DNA of 64,000 nucleotides from F1-60-MAGs149 sp037133755 (GCA_037133755.1 JBAXNN010000003.1:1-64000); one strand, 5' to 3'. Shown: positions 43,239 through 52,144, numbered from the stretch's first letter. A program made the numbers and translations. Notes: generated by a model from the letters alone, not told the origin.

Positions 43239-44008
43239 GTGCACGGGTTCTGCAACGCAACGGCGTCGAGGATCAGCCGCCCCTGGCGCAGCACGCCGAC
43301 CCGCCAGCCGCGGTGCGGCGACGTCGACGGGCGAACGCCGCCGTGCGCTGTGATCGTGGCGCTCCGGCACACGATGATGTCGCCCGCGCGCACGCCGGCT
43401 GGCAGTGCGTCGTCGCCGTGGATCAGTCCGACCGCGAGTTGGAGGGCGCCCACGGCGAGTCCGAGCGGGCGGGCGATGCGCCGGGCCAGGGTGCCCATGC
43501 CCTGCCACGCGAGGTTCGTGCCCGCGGCGCCAGCACGATCTGCGAGCGTGGGATCGCGCGTGCCCTCACGTTCGTCGGCGAACGTGACGACGCGCGCCTC
43601 AACCGGGCCGGTGGCATGCACAACGCGCGTGGTCCGCAGGCCGCGGATCGGCGGGCCGCTGACGCGCAGGTCGCGGCCCCAGCCTGGGTGCTGAACCCGC
43701 ATGGCGTGTGCAACGGCAGCGGCGATGCGGGGTTGTCCGGAGGCGGGTTCCTCCTCGTCGAGCCACGCCACTGCGCCGAGCGGGCTCAAGGCGTCGGGCC
43801 GGCCGGCGATGGCAGCGAGCAGGTCCTGGTCGCTGAGGGTGCGTCTCGGCCCCGCGTGGTCGAGTGCCTGCGCGGCCCGCCGCACCTGCGGCGCGCCGAG
43901 CCAGATCGCGCCGCCGAGCAGGGCACTGATCGCGACGATCACAGCGATCCACTCCGCCGCCGCCTGACCCCGGCGCTCAGCAGGTCGTTGCACGGCTACG
44001 GACGACAT
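43220..44008 (-). CDS. TadE/G-like pseudopilin
   Basis: 262 residues. The N-terminus RRGQAAAEWIAVIVAISALL resembles a prepilin leader with helix (Glu at +5 after RRG: Q-A-A-A-E), as in TadE/TadF minor pilins. The remaining 220 residues are an extracytoplasmic alpha/beta domain (HGDDALPAGVRAGDIIVCRS) with no family I recognise. The start ATG lies 32 bases inside the upstream gene, so translation is coupled. Confidence 0.7.
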   Translation of the reverse strand: MSSVAVQRPAERRGQAAAEWIAVIVAISALLGGAIWLGAPQVRRAAQALDHAGPRRTLSDQDLLAAIAGRPDALSPLGAVAWLDEEEPASGQPRIAAAVAHAMRVQHPGWGRDLRVSGPPIRGLRTTRVVHATGPVEARVVTFADEREGTRDPTLADRAGAAGTNLAWQGMGTLARRIARPLGLAVGALQLAVGLIHGDDALPAGVRAGDIIVCRSATITAHGGVRPSTSPHRGWRVGVLRQGRLILDAVALQNPCTTPAGI

Positions 44009-44819
44009 CGCGGGACAGGACCGTGCCGCCGCGTACGACGGTCAGCTCGACGGCGGGCAGGCGCTGGTCGATCGCCAGCCGCAGGGCGTCGGCGGGATGT
44101 GCCGCCACCCAGCCCGGCCGAGCATGGTTGCGACGCCAGACGAAGCGGCAGATCAAGACGTCGTCTTCGCGGCTGCCGCCGGGAATCGCGATGCTCTGCA
44201 CGTCCATCGCTGCCGCACCGGCGCCGATCCCGACCGCCACGGGGGCGGTGACCGGCACGACCGCGCCGGCGAGCGCGACTGCGCCTGTGACGCCGAGGTC
44301 GACGGCGTGCGTGGCGAGCGTCGTGCGCTGCGAACCGCGCCAGTGCTGCTCGTCTGCTGCCGTCACGATGCGCACCACGCTGGGCCCGCGCACCGCCTCG
44401 TCCGACCACACCGCAGAGGTACCCGCACCCGAGCCATTGAACGACGGTCGCGCGAGTGCGAGCGAGGGATCGCCAAGGGCGCGCAGGCGACCCGTCAGCA
44501 CAGGTGCGTACTGGCGCTGCAGGTGGTCGATCGTGATGGCGCGTGCTGCCGCCGGACCCATCGTCTGACCCAGGCGCAGCATGGCATCGCGGAGCATCGG
44601 GCCGTCCTCGTTGGGTTGTCGCGCAATGGCGCGGTCGAGGAACGCCAGGTCAGCACCCTGGAGTCCAGCGGATGCCGGCGCGATCGCCGCCGTCGCCCGC
44701 GCGAGAGCCTGAGGCAGCCAGGCGAAGGCGCCGGACGCTGCGAGTGCGGCGACCACGGCGATCGCAAGGCCGAGGACGGCCAGCGCCTCGATCGTTGCCT
44801 GGGCGCGGCGTGCGTGCAT
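43977..44819 (-). CDS. TadE-like pilin-related protein
   Basis: 280 residues starting MHARRAQATIEALAVLGLAI, again a prepilin-like leader and hydrophobic helix (Glu +5 if cleaved after A). A long soluble domain follows; a second hydrophobic stretch near 205-225 (VTGAVALAGAVVPVTAPVAV) may be a membrane segment. It is co-transcribed with the following TadE-like gene and convergent with the Flp pilin, making a small orphan Tad set. Confidence 0.68.
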   Translation of the reverse strand: MHARRAQATIEALAVLGLAIAVVAALAASGAFAWLPQALARATAAIAPASAGLQGADLAFLDRAIARQPNEDGPMLRDAMLRLGQTMGPAAARAITIDHLQRQYAPVLTGRLRALGDPSLALARPSFNGSGAGTSAVWSDEAVRGPSVVRIVTAADEQHWRGSQRTTLATHAVDLGVTGAVALAGAVVPVTAPVAVGIGAGAAAMDVQSIAIPGGSREDDVLICRFVWRRNHARPGWVAAHPADALRLAIDQRLPAVELTVVRGGTVLSRDVVRSRATTC

Positions 44820-44937
44820 GCGGTGATCCTCATCGGCGCCGGTCGTCCCAGGGTGCACGCACGGCGGCACGATCCGCGCGCTGCGTCACATCAGGCACAC
44901 AGCGCTGCGCGGCGGGCGCGCGAGCGCATACACGAGG

Positions 44938-44966
44938 GTGACCGCATTCGACACACCCCGTACCCT
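44938..44966 (+). promoter_or_regulatory. Sigma-70-type promoter candidate
   Basis: GTGACC (44938-44943), 17 bases, then TACCCT (44961-44966). Spacing is ideal; the -35 matches TTGACA at four of six positions. A start near 44973 would give a short leader ending in GGAGGAG before the 12-codon ORF. Confidence 0.45.
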
Positions 44967-45010
44967 GATGGAGAGCGCGCTTCCTGCGGTCCGTTCCCCG
45001 GAGGAGCACC

Positions 45011-45049
45011 ATGAGCCAGACCATTGGCGTCGCCAGCGCGCTCGTCTAG
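45011..45049 (+). CDS. Possible 12-residue peptide or leader
   Basis: ATG to TAG encodes MSQTIGVASALV. GGAGGAG at 45000-45006 ends 4 bases before the ATG, an optimal site. It may be a leader peptide, a tiny hydrophobic protein, or a gene remnant; the downstream membrane protein starts 129 bases later with its own AGGAGGAGG. Confidence 0.35.
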   Translation: MSQTIGVASALV

Positions 45050-45178
45050 AACCAGAGCGGTCTCCGGGGCCCTGCACGGGCCAGAGAGCGATCGACAGCG
45101 TCATACGATCTGCACGCTGATTCGGGGCGTACACTCGTGGCAGTCGCAGTTCCGCGACATCGTCAGGAGGAGGCTCGC

Positions 45179-45370
45179 ATGTCGGGTGTCATTGGGTGGA
45201 TCGTCGTCATCGTCATTGCAGTTGTGTTCGCGCTCGTCTGCCGCAGCCTGGCCGGTGCCAGGAATCGCAATCAGAATCTCTGGACGATCCTCGGGTTCTT
45301 CTTCCCGTTGATCTCGCTGATCATTCTGCTGATCATCGGCACCGACAAGTCCAAGTCCGCTTCGGCGTAG
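45179..45370 (+). CDS. Small two-helix membrane protein
   Basis: 63 residues. Helix 1 is IGWIVVIVIAVVFALVC, then a short basic loop (AGARNRNQNLW), then helix 2, ILGFFFPLISLIILLIIG. It has a strong AGGAGGAGG site before the ATG at 45179. The hairpin topology resembles small stress or phospholipase-leader-like membrane proteins, but the function is unknown. Confidence 0.7.
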   Translation: MSGVIGWIVVIVIAVVFALVCRSLAGARNRNQNLWTILGFFFPLISLIILLIIGTDKSKSASA

Positions 45371-45446
45371 CCCGCGACCGCACGCGCCGGGCATATCCCG
45401 GCGCGTGCGGATCGTCCGGGAGCCGCACTCGCGTACGATCCGGCTC

Positions 45447-46823
45447 GTGGCTGACCGTCCCTCCCGTGGTGATGTCGCCGATGTCGTGATCGAGTCGCTC
45501 GCCAATGGCGGGCGCGGCGTTGCGCGCATCGACGGCTATGTCGTCTTCGTCGACCGGGCGTTGCCCGGCGACAACGTGCGCATTCGCCTGCGCAGCGCGC
45601 GCCGTCGGCACGGCGAGGCCGACGTCGTCGAGTTGCTTGCGCCGGGTGCCGACCGTGTCGAGCCGACCTGTCCGCACGTCGGCCTCTGCGGTGGCTGTCG
45701 CTGGCAGACCTACGCGTACCCCGCACAGCTCGTGGAGAAGGCGCAGCTCGTGCGCGACGCAATCGGGCGCATCGCGCACCTGCCTGATGTCCCCGTCGAG
45801 CCGATCGTCGGCGCCGAAGACAACCTCGAATATCGCAACAAGGTCGAGCTGACGTTCACCGAGACCGAAGAAGGGCCCGCGCTCGGCTTCCACCGTGCTG
45901 GCCGCTGGGACCAGGTGCTCGAGGTCGAACGCTGTTTCCTGATCAACGACGCCGCCAACGCGGCCAAGGATGCGATCCAGCGCTGGGCGCGCACGACGGA
46001 CCTCGTGGCGTACGACCAGCGTCTGCACGAGGGCGACTTGCGCAACCTCGTGATCCGCCACTCCAAGCGCACCGGCGAGGTACTGCTGGCACTCGTCACC
46101 ACGGATATCGACCTGCCGCGCCCCGGCAACCTCGTCGATGAGTTGATCGAGTCTGTGCCTGGCTTCGTCGGCCTCATGCACACCCGCAACAGCGGGCAGT
46201 CCGAGACGACGTACGGCCACCCGACGAAGCTGATCCACGGTCAGGACTTCTACCGCGAGGAGATCCTCGGGCTGACGCTGCACGTGCCGTGGAACGGCTT
46301 CCTCCAGACGAACACCGACATGTGCGAGAAGCTCTACGGCATCGCCATCGAAGAGGCGCGCCTCACGGGCAGCGAGGTCGTCTGGGACCTGTACAGCGGT
46401 ATTGGCTCGATTGGCCTGGCGCTGGCGCGTGATGCCGGCCGCGTGGTCGGCATCGAGATCGTGCCGGAGGCCGTCGAGCAGGCAACGCAGAACGCGCAGC
46501 GGAACGGCATCGACAACGCGGAGTTCATCGCCGGCGACGTCCAGAAGGCGATCGAGCCGCTGGTCGAGGCCGGTGCGCCGATGCCCGACCTCGTCGTGAT
46601 CGACCCGCCGCGCGCTGGCCTGACGCCGAAGGCCGTCAAGCGCGTCCTCGAGCTCGGCGCCAAGACGATCGTCTACGTCTCGTGCAATCCGACCACGCTC
46701 GCGGGCAACGCGATCCTGATGACCGAGGGTGGCTACGACCTCGAGATCGTCCGGCCCGTCGACATGTTCCCGCACACGCCGCACGTCGAGTGCGTCGCGC
46801 GGTTCGTCAAGCGGGATCAGTAG
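45447..46823 (+). CDS. TrmA/RlmD-family RNA m5U methyltransferase
   Basis: 458 residues. The TRAM domain at the N-terminus (VVIESLANGGRGVARIDGYV) is followed by a cluster-type cysteine group (CPHVGLCGGCRW). The SAM-binding VVWDLYSGIGSIGLALA is followed by the DPPRAGL catalytic block and VYVSCNPTTLAGN (catalytic Cys). It methylates uridine-54 of tRNA or a 23S rRNA uridine. The GTG at 45447 is chosen because TACGAT (45434-45439) ends 7 bases before it, matching the leaderless pattern of this genome; a GTG at 45405 would add 14 residues. Confidence 0.9.
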   Translation: MADRPSRGDVADVVIESLANGGRGVARIDGYVVFVDRALPGDNVRIRLRSARRRHGEADVVELLAPGADRVEPTCPHVGLCGGCRWQTYAYPAQLVEKAQLVRDAIGRIAHLPDVPVEPIVGAEDNLEYRNKVELTFTETEEGPALGFHRAGRWDQVLEVERCFLINDAANAAKDAIQRWARTTDLVAYDQRLHEGDLRNLVIRHSKRTGEVLLALVTTDIDLPRPGNLVDELIESVPGFVGLMHTRNSGQSETTYGHPTKLIHGQDFYREEILGLTLHVPWNGFLQTNTDMCEKLYGIAIEEARLTGSEVVWDLYSGIGSIGLALARDAGRVVGIEIVPEAVEQATQNAQRNGIDNAEFIAGDVQKAIEPLVEAGAPMPDLVVIDPPRAGLTPKAVKRVLELGAKTIVYVSCNPTTLAGNAILMTEGGYDLEIVRPVDMFPHTPHVECVARFVKRDQ

Positions 46824-47422
46824 GGCGGCAGGGCGCTATACCAGCGCCCGAGCTCCTGGAACGCCTTCCAGAAGCGGCGCTTCGACGACTCCTCGTCGAG
46901 CGACTCGTCGATATCGGGCGTCACGAGTGCCTCGATCGTCGGCGTCAACTGCTGCACCTCGCCGATCAGCTCGGGATCGAGCTGCTCCGACAGCGGCACC
47001 TTGATGCGATTGATGAACTCGGCGGTCGCCGTGCCCATGCAGACGATGATCTTCGGCTCCGTGATCTGGATCTCCCGCAGCAGCACCTTGGCCGCCGCGC
47101 CCTTGCCATCCTCGAGGTCGTCGTGGCGGCACTTGAGGCAGTTGGTGCCGTAGATCGTCGTCGGGTCGATGCCGACCCGCGTGATGCTCTTGAGGATCGC
47201 GCCGCCGGCACGGCCGAAGAAGGCAACGCCCTCCTGGATCTCCGCGGGCTGCGCCGAGGTCTTCAGCAGCATGATGTCGGCCATCGGGTGGCCAGAGCCG
47301 AGCACGGGCGTGCTCGTAGGATCATCGGGATCAACCCGATCGGCGAGCTCATCGCCTAGCGCGTTCATGGCCTTGATCGCTCGGGCCAGGTACCGCTCAT
47401 TGATCTCGTCAGGTTCAGCCAC
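46817..47422 (-). CDS. Uracil-DNA glycosylase superfamily protein
   Basis: 201 residues. The block GSGHPMADIMLLKTSAQPAE, then EGVAFFGRAGGAILKSI, IYGTNCLKCRHDD and KIIVCMGTATAEFI follow the order of family 4/5-type UDGs (active-site loop, FGRAG, TNxxKC and the beta-strand before the leucine loop). The catalytic motif is not canonical, so activity on uracil is inferred. The gene follows the PHP gene by 13 bases on the same strand, suggesting a repair-linked operon. Confidence 0.75.
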   Translation of the reverse strand: MAEPDEINERYLARAIKAMNALGDELADRVDPDDPTSTPVLGSGHPMADIMLLKTSAQPAEIQEGVAFFGRAGGAILKSITRVGIDPTTIYGTNCLKCRHDDLEDGKGAAAKVLLREIQITEPKIIVCMGTATAEFINRIKVPLSEQLDPELIGEVQQLTPTIEALVTPDIDESLDEESSKRRFWKAFQELGRWYSALPPY

Positions 47423-47435
47423 GGCGCGTCCTGCG

Positions 47436-48575
47436 TCATTCGGCGCGCGGTGGTCGCCTCCTTGTACGGAACCACTTGCGCGCCTGCAGCGCGAGGAAGT
47501 TCTTCGGGTTCCTGACGATGCGCGCATCGCCCAGCGCAAGGGCGAGAGAGGCGGGATCGTGGAAGGCGGGCAGTTCGAGGCCGGCGGTCAAGAGCCCGGC
47601 GATGACGTGCTCGTCGGAGCCCGCTCCCTCGGGTAGTCCGAGGCGACGCGCAAACGCCAGCGCACTCTCGTTGTAGTGCTCGCGTGCCAACCGACCGTTG
47701 GCGACCTCGAGCGCATCAAGCTGCGGCGCCAGGCGCTCCAGCAGCTCCTCCGGCGGAATCGCGTGGTGGGCATCAAACGGGTGCGGCACGTACACGAACG
47801 CGCCTTGCGCACGGATCGCGTCGACGGTGTCGGCGAAGGACATGCCGGGCGGCACATCCTCCTTGAGGTAGATCCCGATCACCTCGCCTTGCTTGCGCGT
47901 CTTGATCTCGCTGGAGACGGCGATGTGCAGCGGCGTGCCGTGCGACTCGACGTGGGCCTTCGCGGCATAGCCACCTGCGACAGAGTTGTGATCCGTGACG
48001 CACAGGGCACCAATCCCGAGATTGATGGCACGGTCGACCAGCTCATCGATCGACGTGCTGCAGTCGTGCGAGTGGAACGTGTGCAGGTGAAAGTCGGCGA
48101 GGATCGGATCCGGCAATGCCAGCGGCGACGGACGTCGCGCGTGGTCGCCGGCCACGGCGATCACCTCTCTGGCCGCCTTCTTGGCGCCCGTCAGGCCAAC
48201 CCGTTGCGTGCTCGGCGCGGCGTCGAGGACCACGTGAGCAAGCGGTGTGTCGTCGTCGCCGACGAGGACGACGAGATCGAGGTCGCTCTGTCCGATCACG
48301 CGTCGCGTTGCGGCATCGGCAGCCCAGGTCCAGACCGGTCCGCTGACTGCGAATTCACGCGCGCCGGGACCGGTATGTGCGAGCGCAGAGGAACCACTGC
48401 GCTCGAGGGCACGAATCGTCAGCCGGCCGGCGGTCTGCATCGCCGCGCTACGCGCTGTGCCGACCAGTAGCACCTCGGCGCCGTGATCGCAGACGACAGC
48501 GGCGAGCGAGCTGGCCGCGTCGAACTCCTTGCTCGCGCGATCCAGCGCGGCGGAGGTGAAGATGGCGATACGCAC
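47436..48575 (-). CDS. PHP-domain phosphoesterase with N-terminal alpha/beta domain
   Basis: 379 residues. Residues 1-165 are a glycine- and alanine-rich alpha/beta domain without clear motifs. The PHP domain begins around 170: ADFHLHTFHSHDCSTSIDEL (HxH motif), ALCVTDHNSV (TDH), YVPHPFDAHH, and GSDEHV near the end. PHP proteins hydrolyse phosphoesters with a trinuclear metal site, often nucleotides or DNA ends. TACGGT (minus strand, 48582-48587) ends 6 bases before the GTG start. A UDG-like gene follows. Confidence 0.85.
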   Translation of the reverse strand: MRIAIFTSAALDRASKEFDAASSLAAVVCDHGAEVLLVGTARSAAMQTAGRLTIRALERSGSSALAHTGPGAREFAVSGPVWTWAADAATRRVIGQSDLDLVVLVGDDDTPLAHVVLDAAPSTQRVGLTGAKKAAREVIAVAGDHARRPSPLALPDPILADFHLHTFHSHDCSTSIDELVDRAINLGIGALCVTDHNSVAGGYAAKAHVESHGTPLHIAVSSEIKTRKQGEVIGIYLKEDVPPGMSFADTVDAIRAQGAFVYVPHPFDAHHAIPPEELLERLAPQLDALEVANGRLAREHYNESALAFARRLGLPEGAGSDEHVIAGLLTAGLELPAFHDPASLALALGDARIVRNPKNFLALQARKWFRTRRRPPRAE

Positions 48576-48727
48576 GCTCCTACCGTAGCGATGCCCGCCA
48601 CCGGGTGTGGGGTGGCTCACCGCGCATCGCCGACGCGGAATCCCGTTGCTATGTTCCTGCCTACATATTGAGTGCATGTCCTCCGCGACCGTCGACAGCA
48701 AGGAACCAGACATTGAACCCGCCCCGT

Positions 48728-50710
48728 ATGGCCGCGCGTACGACGCTCCTCGTGGTCCTGATCCTCGCAATGTCCGGCGTCCTCGCATCGACGGCCAGCG
48801 CCTTCATGACGTGGGACACGCTGGGCCTTGGTAATGCCGAGCACGAGCGCATCACGCGCCTTGGCATCGCGTGCAACAGCACATTTTCGGGACCGCGTGA
48901 CGCGAATCTGGACTGGCAGTCGACCTGCCTCGATTCGCTCCCGCCGTCGTGTCTGAGCGGAGCAATCAAGGACCTGTTCAACTGCAACGAGCGCAATCCG
49001 GGCAATCGCGAGCGGACGCTGCGGATGCTCGCCGGCAGTCCCGGGTACTACGGCGGCGTCGGTGCGCCGGACAGCATCCCCGAGGCAATTTCCTCGCAGG
49101 ATGCATCGCACTGCGACAACGGCGACTACTTCTTCGGTGCCGCGACGTATCCGTTCGGGGTGGATCATCGCGCGCAGGGGCTGCGCGACTGCGCGGAGCG
49201 CATGAACGGGTACATGGACGAGGCGGTGCAGTTGGCAGGCTCCCTCGCCACCAGCGAACGCGTTAACTCCTACGAGACTGATCTCACCGAAGACTGCTGG
49301 ACGAACTTCCCACGCTGGCGTGACAAGTCCTTGAGCCCGCCGGCCGAAGCGGGCACCAACACGCGGACGAAGTGTCAGATCCTGATGCTCGTCGGCCGTT
49401 CGTTCCACATCGTCGAGGATGCGTTCTCGCATGGCAACTGGGTCGATACGAATCCCACTACGCCCTCCACGAATGACGCACCGGGTCTCGCCCAGCCGAT
49501 CGGGACGATCCCGGACATGCTGCGGTACCCGCGCACGACCGACCAGATCAACGCGTTCCTGGCGCAGTCGCAGTACATCACCGGCGCCTACGGTTCGAAC
49601 CTCGACGGCCGAATCACGCACGATCAGCTCAAGCCGGTTTTTTCGAAAAGCGCCAGTCGTGGCCTCAACAAGGATGAGGGCTCCGGCAACATCGATTGGA
49701 CGACCAATACCGTGCCGAAGGGCGACAGTGGTCATTCGCTGCGAGCCACGGACGGCACGATCGACGGCATGGACAACTTCCAGCGCGCCGCCCGTGGAGC
49801 CGCCTACGCCGCGGGACAGCTCTGGACGGACTTCCGGAACGCGATCTACGCCCGGTACGGTCGAGGGGCGAAGGGCGAGCTGATCTGGCGCGCCATTCGC
49901 GAGTCGACGCCGTGGACACAGTGCACGATCTACGGTGCTGCGGCGCGCGCCATTACGGCGCCAGTCGGAACTGTGTCAAGCGCTCGCTCGTTCTCGATGA
50001 CTATCGTCAACCGCACGGATCAGACGTTTGGTTGCCAGTCCGCGACGCTCGATGGCGGCGAGTGGGCGTCGATGCCGCCCGATTCGATCGCGCCGGGAGG
50101 CTCGTATTCGTTCCGCACGCAGAGCAACGGCGTGATGACGGGTACCGAGGGAAGCGTTAACTACCCCGGCCTGCGGATCTATTGGAACAACCCGTACGTG
50201 GGCTCGAACGACTACACGTGCACCGCGACGTCGGTGAAGTGTTCGATCAAGTACTCGCGCGGTAATGACGCGTCGATGACGCTCACGCTGACGCCGTGCT
50301 CCGGCGCGTGTCCTCGAGCTGCACGCAGTGAAGCCCGCGCCAAGGACCCGACAGTCACGTATGCAGAGGTGAAGGCTCTGCACCAGGAGCTCGGCTACGA
50401 CGTCAACGACGCTGCCTCCCGCGGGGAGGTCAAGGACCTACCGCGATCGGTGGGCAAGGTGCGTGAGTGCGCGCAGCTCGGTGCGATCGACCTTCACGTC
50501 GAGGACATGACGTGCACGGAAGCCGTCAAGTTGATTCGCGGCTACCAGTTCAGCACGGACGAGCGGTGGTGTCCGACGGGATGGGCGTTCATCGGCAATC
50601 CCAAGGGACACCCGGCGGGCACGATGCTGTGTCTGCATGACGTCAAGGGAGACTCGCTGGATGGAAAGCGCGAGGCCTTCACGATCAAGCTCCCGCACGG
50701 CATCGGGTAA
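48728..50710 (+). CDS. Secreted phospholipase C/P1-like protein with aegerolysin-like domain
   Basis: 660 residues. A signal peptide (residues 1-26, ...ASTASAF) is followed by an N-terminal domain with the metal-site look of zinc-dependent phospholipase C/S1-P1 nucleases: AEHERITRLG, DHRAQGLRDCAERM and GRSFHIVEDAFSHGNW (HxxxDxxxH). At about 415-525 an aegerolysin/cytolysin-like beta-sandwich follows (FSMTIVNRTDQTFGCQSATL, GTEGSVNYPG, YWNNPYVGSNDYTC). The last 130 residues are a cysteine-containing tail. It could be a membrane-damaging enzyme-toxin. The N-terminal assignment is from motif spacing only. Confidence 0.7.
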   Translation: MAARTTLLVVLILAMSGVLASTASAFMTWDTLGLGNAEHERITRLGIACNSTFSGPRDANLDWQSTCLDSLPPSCLSGAIKDLFNCNERNPGNRERTLRMLAGSPGYYGGVGAPDSIPEAISSQDASHCDNGDYFFGAATYPFGVDHRAQGLRDCAERMNGYMDEAVQLAGSLATSERVNSYETDLTEDCWTNFPRWRDKSLSPPAEAGTNTRTKCQILMLVGRSFHIVEDAFSHGNWVDTNPTTPSTNDAPGLAQPIGTIPDMLRYPRTTDQINAFLAQSQYITGAYGSNLDGRITHDQLKPVFSKSASRGLNKDEGSGNIDWTTNTVPKGDSGHSLRATDGTIDGMDNFQRAARGAAYAAGQLWTDFRNAIYARYGRGAKGELIWRAIRESTPWTQCTIYGAAARAITAPVGTVSSARSFSMTIVNRTDQTFGCQSATLDGGEWASMPPDSIAPGGSYSFRTQSNGVMTGTEGSVNYPGLRIYWNNPYVGSNDYTCTATSVKCSIKYSRGNDASMTLTLTPCSGACPRAARSEARAKDPTVTYAEVKALHQELGYDVNDAASRGEVKDLPRSVGKVRECAQLGAIDLHVEDMTCTEAVKLIRGYQFSTDERWCPTGWAFIGNPKGHPAGTMLCLHDVKGDSLDGKREAFTIKLPHGIG

Positions 50711-50734
50711 CGCCGGACGCGGGTGAGAACGAAA

Positions 50735-50762
50735 ACGGCGGGCGCCCGGAGGCGCCCGCCGT
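50735..50762. terminator. Perfect hairpin between convergent genes
   Basis: The 12-bp stem ACGGCGGGCGCC / GGCGCCCGCCGT with loop CGGA, 24 bases after the secreted toxin-like gene and 27 bases past the ino1 stop. Confidence 0.85.
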
Positions 50763-50789
50763 CGTCGTACGGGAGGATGCGAGAGGCGC

Positions 50790-52118
50790 TTAGCGCTTCT
50801 TGGCAGCGGGCCTGCGCGCCGCAGGCTTCTTGGCTGCCGGCTTGGCCGCAGCACGCGTCGCGGGCTTGGCCGCTGCCGCGCGGGTCGCCGGCTTCTTGGC
50901 GGCCGCGGTGCGGGTAGCGGGCTTCTTCGCCGCCGGCTTTTTGGCTGCCGGCTTCTTCGCCGCGGTGCGAGCTGCCGGCTTCTTGGCAGCAGCCGAGCGG
51001 GTTGCGCCCTTCTTGCCGTACTTCTTGATGAAGAGCTCGACCTCTTCGCGGGCCAGCTCGTCGCGATGCTGGACCGGAGGCGACTTCATCAGGTACGCGG
51101 ACGGCCACTCGAGCGGGCCCGAGATGCCGTGGTCGAGGGCCAGCTTGATCAGGCGCACGGCGTCGATCACGATGCCGGCCGAGTTGGGGGAGTCCCACAC
51201 CTCGAGCTTGACCTCGGCGGTCAGCGGCACGTCACCGAAGGCGCGACCCTCGAGGCGGATGTACGCCCACTTGCGGTCGGTCAGCCACGGCACATGATCC
51301 GACGGCCCGATGTGCACGTTGTCGGCGCCCATGTCGTGCGGGATCTGCGAGGTGACGGCGTTCGTCTTCGAGATCTTCTTCGACTCCAGGCGCTCGCGCT
51401 CGAGCATGTTCAGGAAGTCGGTGTTGCCGCCGACGTTCAGCTGATACGTGCGCTCGAGGTGCACGCCGCGGTCTTCGTACAGCGTCGCGAGGGCGCGGTG
51501 CATGATCGTCGCGCCGACCTGGCTCTTGATGTCGTCGCCGATGATCGGCAGGCCAGCCTGCTTGAAGCGCTTGGCCCAGTAGTTCTCGCGCGCGATGAAG
51601 ACGGGGATGTTGTTGACGAAGGCGACGCCGGCGGCGAGGGCCTGCTCGACGTACCACTTCGTGGCCTCCTCAGAGCCCACCGGCAGGTAGGAGACGAGGA
51701 CGTCGGCCTTCGAGTCCTTCAGCAGCTTGACGATGTCGGCGGTCTCGCCCGGTGCCTTCTCGATGACCTGCGAGAGGTACTTGCCGAGACCGTCGTGCGT
51801 CATGCCGCGCTGGACGACGATGCCCTTCTTCGGCACGCGTGCAAACTTGACCGTGTTGTTCTGCCCCGAGAAAATCGCGTCGGAGAGGTCCTTGCCGACC
51901 TTCTTCTTGTCGATGTCGATCGCGGCAACGAACTCGATGTCCTTGATGTGGTAGCCACCGAGGTTGACGTGCATCAGGCCGGGGATGACCTCGTCGGCCG
52001 AGGCGTTCTTGTAGTACTCAACGCCCTGGACGAGGGACGAGGCGCAGTTGCCGACGCCGACAATGGCGACGCGGACCTTGCCGTCAGAGCGGCGCGCGCG
52101 ATTCTGGGGAGTGGACAC
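50790..52118 (-). CDS. ino1: Inositol-3-phosphate synthase with histone H1-like tail
   Basis: 442 residues. It converts glucose-6-phosphate to inositol-3-phosphate using NAD. The Rossmann motif is VAIVGVGNCASSLVQG. Then come SYLPVGSEEATKWY and NNIPVFIARE, the catalytic-domain block GDDIKSQVGATIMHR, and LNVGGNTDFLNML. The enzyme ends near 368; the last 74 residues are an AKKPA/ATRAA repeat like histone H1 tails. The GTG start has GGAGG 9 bases before it. It is co-directional with the CDP-alcohol transferase and PAP2 genes upstream. Confidence 0.93.
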   Translation of the reverse strand: MSTPQNRARRSDGKVRVAIVGVGNCASSLVQGVEYYKNASADEVIPGLMHVNLGGYHIKDIEFVAAIDIDKKKVGKDLSDAIFSGQNNTVKFARVPKKGIVVQRGMTHDGLGKYLSQVIEKAPGETADIVKLLKDSKADVLVSYLPVGSEEATKWYVEQALAAGVAFVNNIPVFIARENYWAKRFKQAGLPIIGDDIKSQVGATIMHRALATLYEDRGVHLERTYQLNVGGNTDFLNMLERERLESKKISKTNAVTSQIPHDMGADNVHIGPSDHVPWLTDRKWAYIRLEGRAFGDVPLTAEVKLEVWDSPNSAGIVIDAVRLIKLALDHGISGPLEWPSAYLMKSPPVQHRDELAREEVELFIKKYGKKGATRSAAAKKPAARTAAKKPAAKKPAAKKPATRTAAAKKPATRAAAAKPATRAAAKPAAKKPAARRPAAKKR

Positions 52119-52144
52119 GTTCAGGTACCTCCGGTGGTGGCGGT

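Larger units (their letters stand above)
44820..45178. other. 359-base intergenic region: divergent promoters and tiny ORF
   Basis: No ordinary gene. It holds a plus-strand promoter-like pair (44938-44966), a 12-codon ORF with a strong ribosome-binding site (45011-45049), a weak 5-bp hairpin (45068-45082), and TACGAT/TACACT-type hexamers shortly before the small membrane protein gene. Confidence 0.6.
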
